From positions 141,286-205,285 of the forward strand of contig NZ_NUUX01000009.1 of NCBI RefSeq assembly GCF_002564465.1: a stretch of DNA of 64,000 bases, given 5' to 3'. Shown here one piece after another: positions 63,547-64,000 of the stretch (position 1 is its first letter; each line of letters opens with the position of its first letter). Source of the stretch: Bacillus sp. AFS088145. GTDB taxonomy: Bacteria; Bacillota; Bacilli; Bacillales; Bacillaceae_G. Position numbers and translations under genes: made by a program. The notes below the pieces were generated by a model, which searched no databases, was not told the origin of the DNA, and saw only the letters and a program-made list of their open reading frames with translations.

Positions 63547-64000
63547 ATGAGTGCGCCTATTGAGATGTCAAAAAATCGGAAGCGCTTTCCGAAGTGGATT
63601 AAAGTTACATCAACTATCTTAATCGTTATCGTCTTAATCGTTGCGGGCACCGGCCTGTACTTAACCAAAAAATCATTACCAAGCATTAAAGGAAATTTAA
63701 CGATTAGTCCGTTAAACCATAAAGTAGAAGTAGTTAGGGATGGTAAAGGAGTACCTCATATTAGTGCTAAGAGTCTGCATGACATGTATGTTGCGCAAGG
63801 GTTTGTAACTGCACAAGATCGATTATTTCAAATGGATTTAAGCAGAAGACAAGCTTCCGGACAATTAAGTGAAATAATTGGTGATGCTACAGTGGAGCGT
63901 GACTCATATTTTCGAACGCTTGGTTTAAGAAGAGCAGCTGAAGCTTCTTACAGCAAATACGATAAAAATGGACAAAATGTTTTAAATTGGTATGCAGAAG
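63547..64000 (+). CDS. Penicillin acylase family (S45) protein, 5' part
   Basis: The first 151 residues of a protein that runs off the window edge. After a basic start and a membrane anchor (TSTILIVIVLIVAGTGLYL) the sequence EVVRDGKGVPHISAKSLHDMYVAQGFVTAQDRLFQMDLSRRQASGQLSEIIG is the hallmark alpha-chain opening of penicillin/cephalosporin acylase Ntn hydrolases. The catalytic Ser lies beyond the window. The start ATG 63547 follows GGAGGGAG. Physiological substrates in bacilli may be acyl-homoserine lactones or other amides; unknown here. Confidence 0.9.
   Translation, partial: MSAPIEMSKNRKRFPKWIKVTSTILIVIVLIVAGTGLYLTKKSLPSIKGNLTISPLNHKVEVVRDGKGVPHISAKSLHDMYVAQGFVTAQDRLFQMDLSRRQASGQLSEIIGDATVERDSYFRTLGLRRAAEASYSKYDKNGQNVLNWYAE

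Overview
The window is low-GC Firmicute chromosome, most likely from a Bacillus-like member of the Bacillaceae. The evidence is AT-rich codon use, strong AGGAGG-type ribosome binding sites, T-tailed intrinsic terminators, and family members typical of Bacillus: InhA, MprF, YhbD/bactofilin, a ComC-type prepilin peptidase, FetAB, OhrR/OhrA and a TcyKLMN-like transporter. I see no rRNA, tRNA, CRISPR array, phage module or intact insertion sequence. I cannot fix the species from sequence alone.

Layout. 0-3.4 kb: cobalamin salvage operon (membrane-protein tail, cobU, cobS, cobC, cblT, cblS) that assembles the nucleotide loop from salvaged cobinamide and alpha-ribazole. 3.5-8.3 kb: AlkC glycosylase, a 126-bp inverted-repeat element between two copies of a terminator hairpin, a GNAT protein, an MFS transporter and an orphan small protein. 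8.8-18.2 kb: a LysR regulator and a ten-gene sulfur-compound operon (FMN reductase, cystine-type ABC importer, two luciferase-like monooxygenases, M20 deacylase, DinB protein, N-acetyltransferase), resembling a hybrid of the B. subtilis ytm and yxe operons. 18.3-20.9 kb: small Gly-rich membrane protein, a decayed MacB-like permease and a two-component system. 21.4-25.3 kb: glpK, glpD and mag. 25.5-28.5 kb: InhA metalloprotease followed by a 52-bp tandem repeat. 28.5-33.9 kb: TctCBA tricarboxylate transporter with a CitST-like two-component system and a cre site. 34.2-40.4 kb: GNAT, Fur-controlled siderophore uptake, and FetAB. 40.4-44.1 kb: ohrR-ohrA and mprF. 44.7-49.1 kb: a glutamate synthase-like enzyme and several small genes. 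49.3-49.8 kb: a c-di-AMP (ydaO-type) riboswitch with its own terminator, controlling a 59-residue membrane protein. 49.9-55.2 kb: a two-component system and an RND exporter that share the same direct-repeat promoter architecture. 55.3-64 kb: YneR-like protein, FTR1 iron permease, ATL repair protein, yhbD-bactofilin operon, malL, a WalR-box NlpC/P60 hydrolase, prepilin peptidase, thioredoxin-like protein and the start of a penicillin-acylase family protein.

Themes. Iron handling appears three times (Fur-boxed siderophore importer, FetAB, FTR1). Alkylation repair appears three times (AlkC, Mag, ATL). A dispersed, structured repeat family has three copies, each placed right behind a T-tailed hairpin, plus one partial copy. 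The most novel-looking unit is the c-di-AMP riboswitch driving an unrecognised single-pass membrane peptide; the next is the shared TTCATA direct-repeat operator linking the 49.9-kb two-component system to the RND pump.
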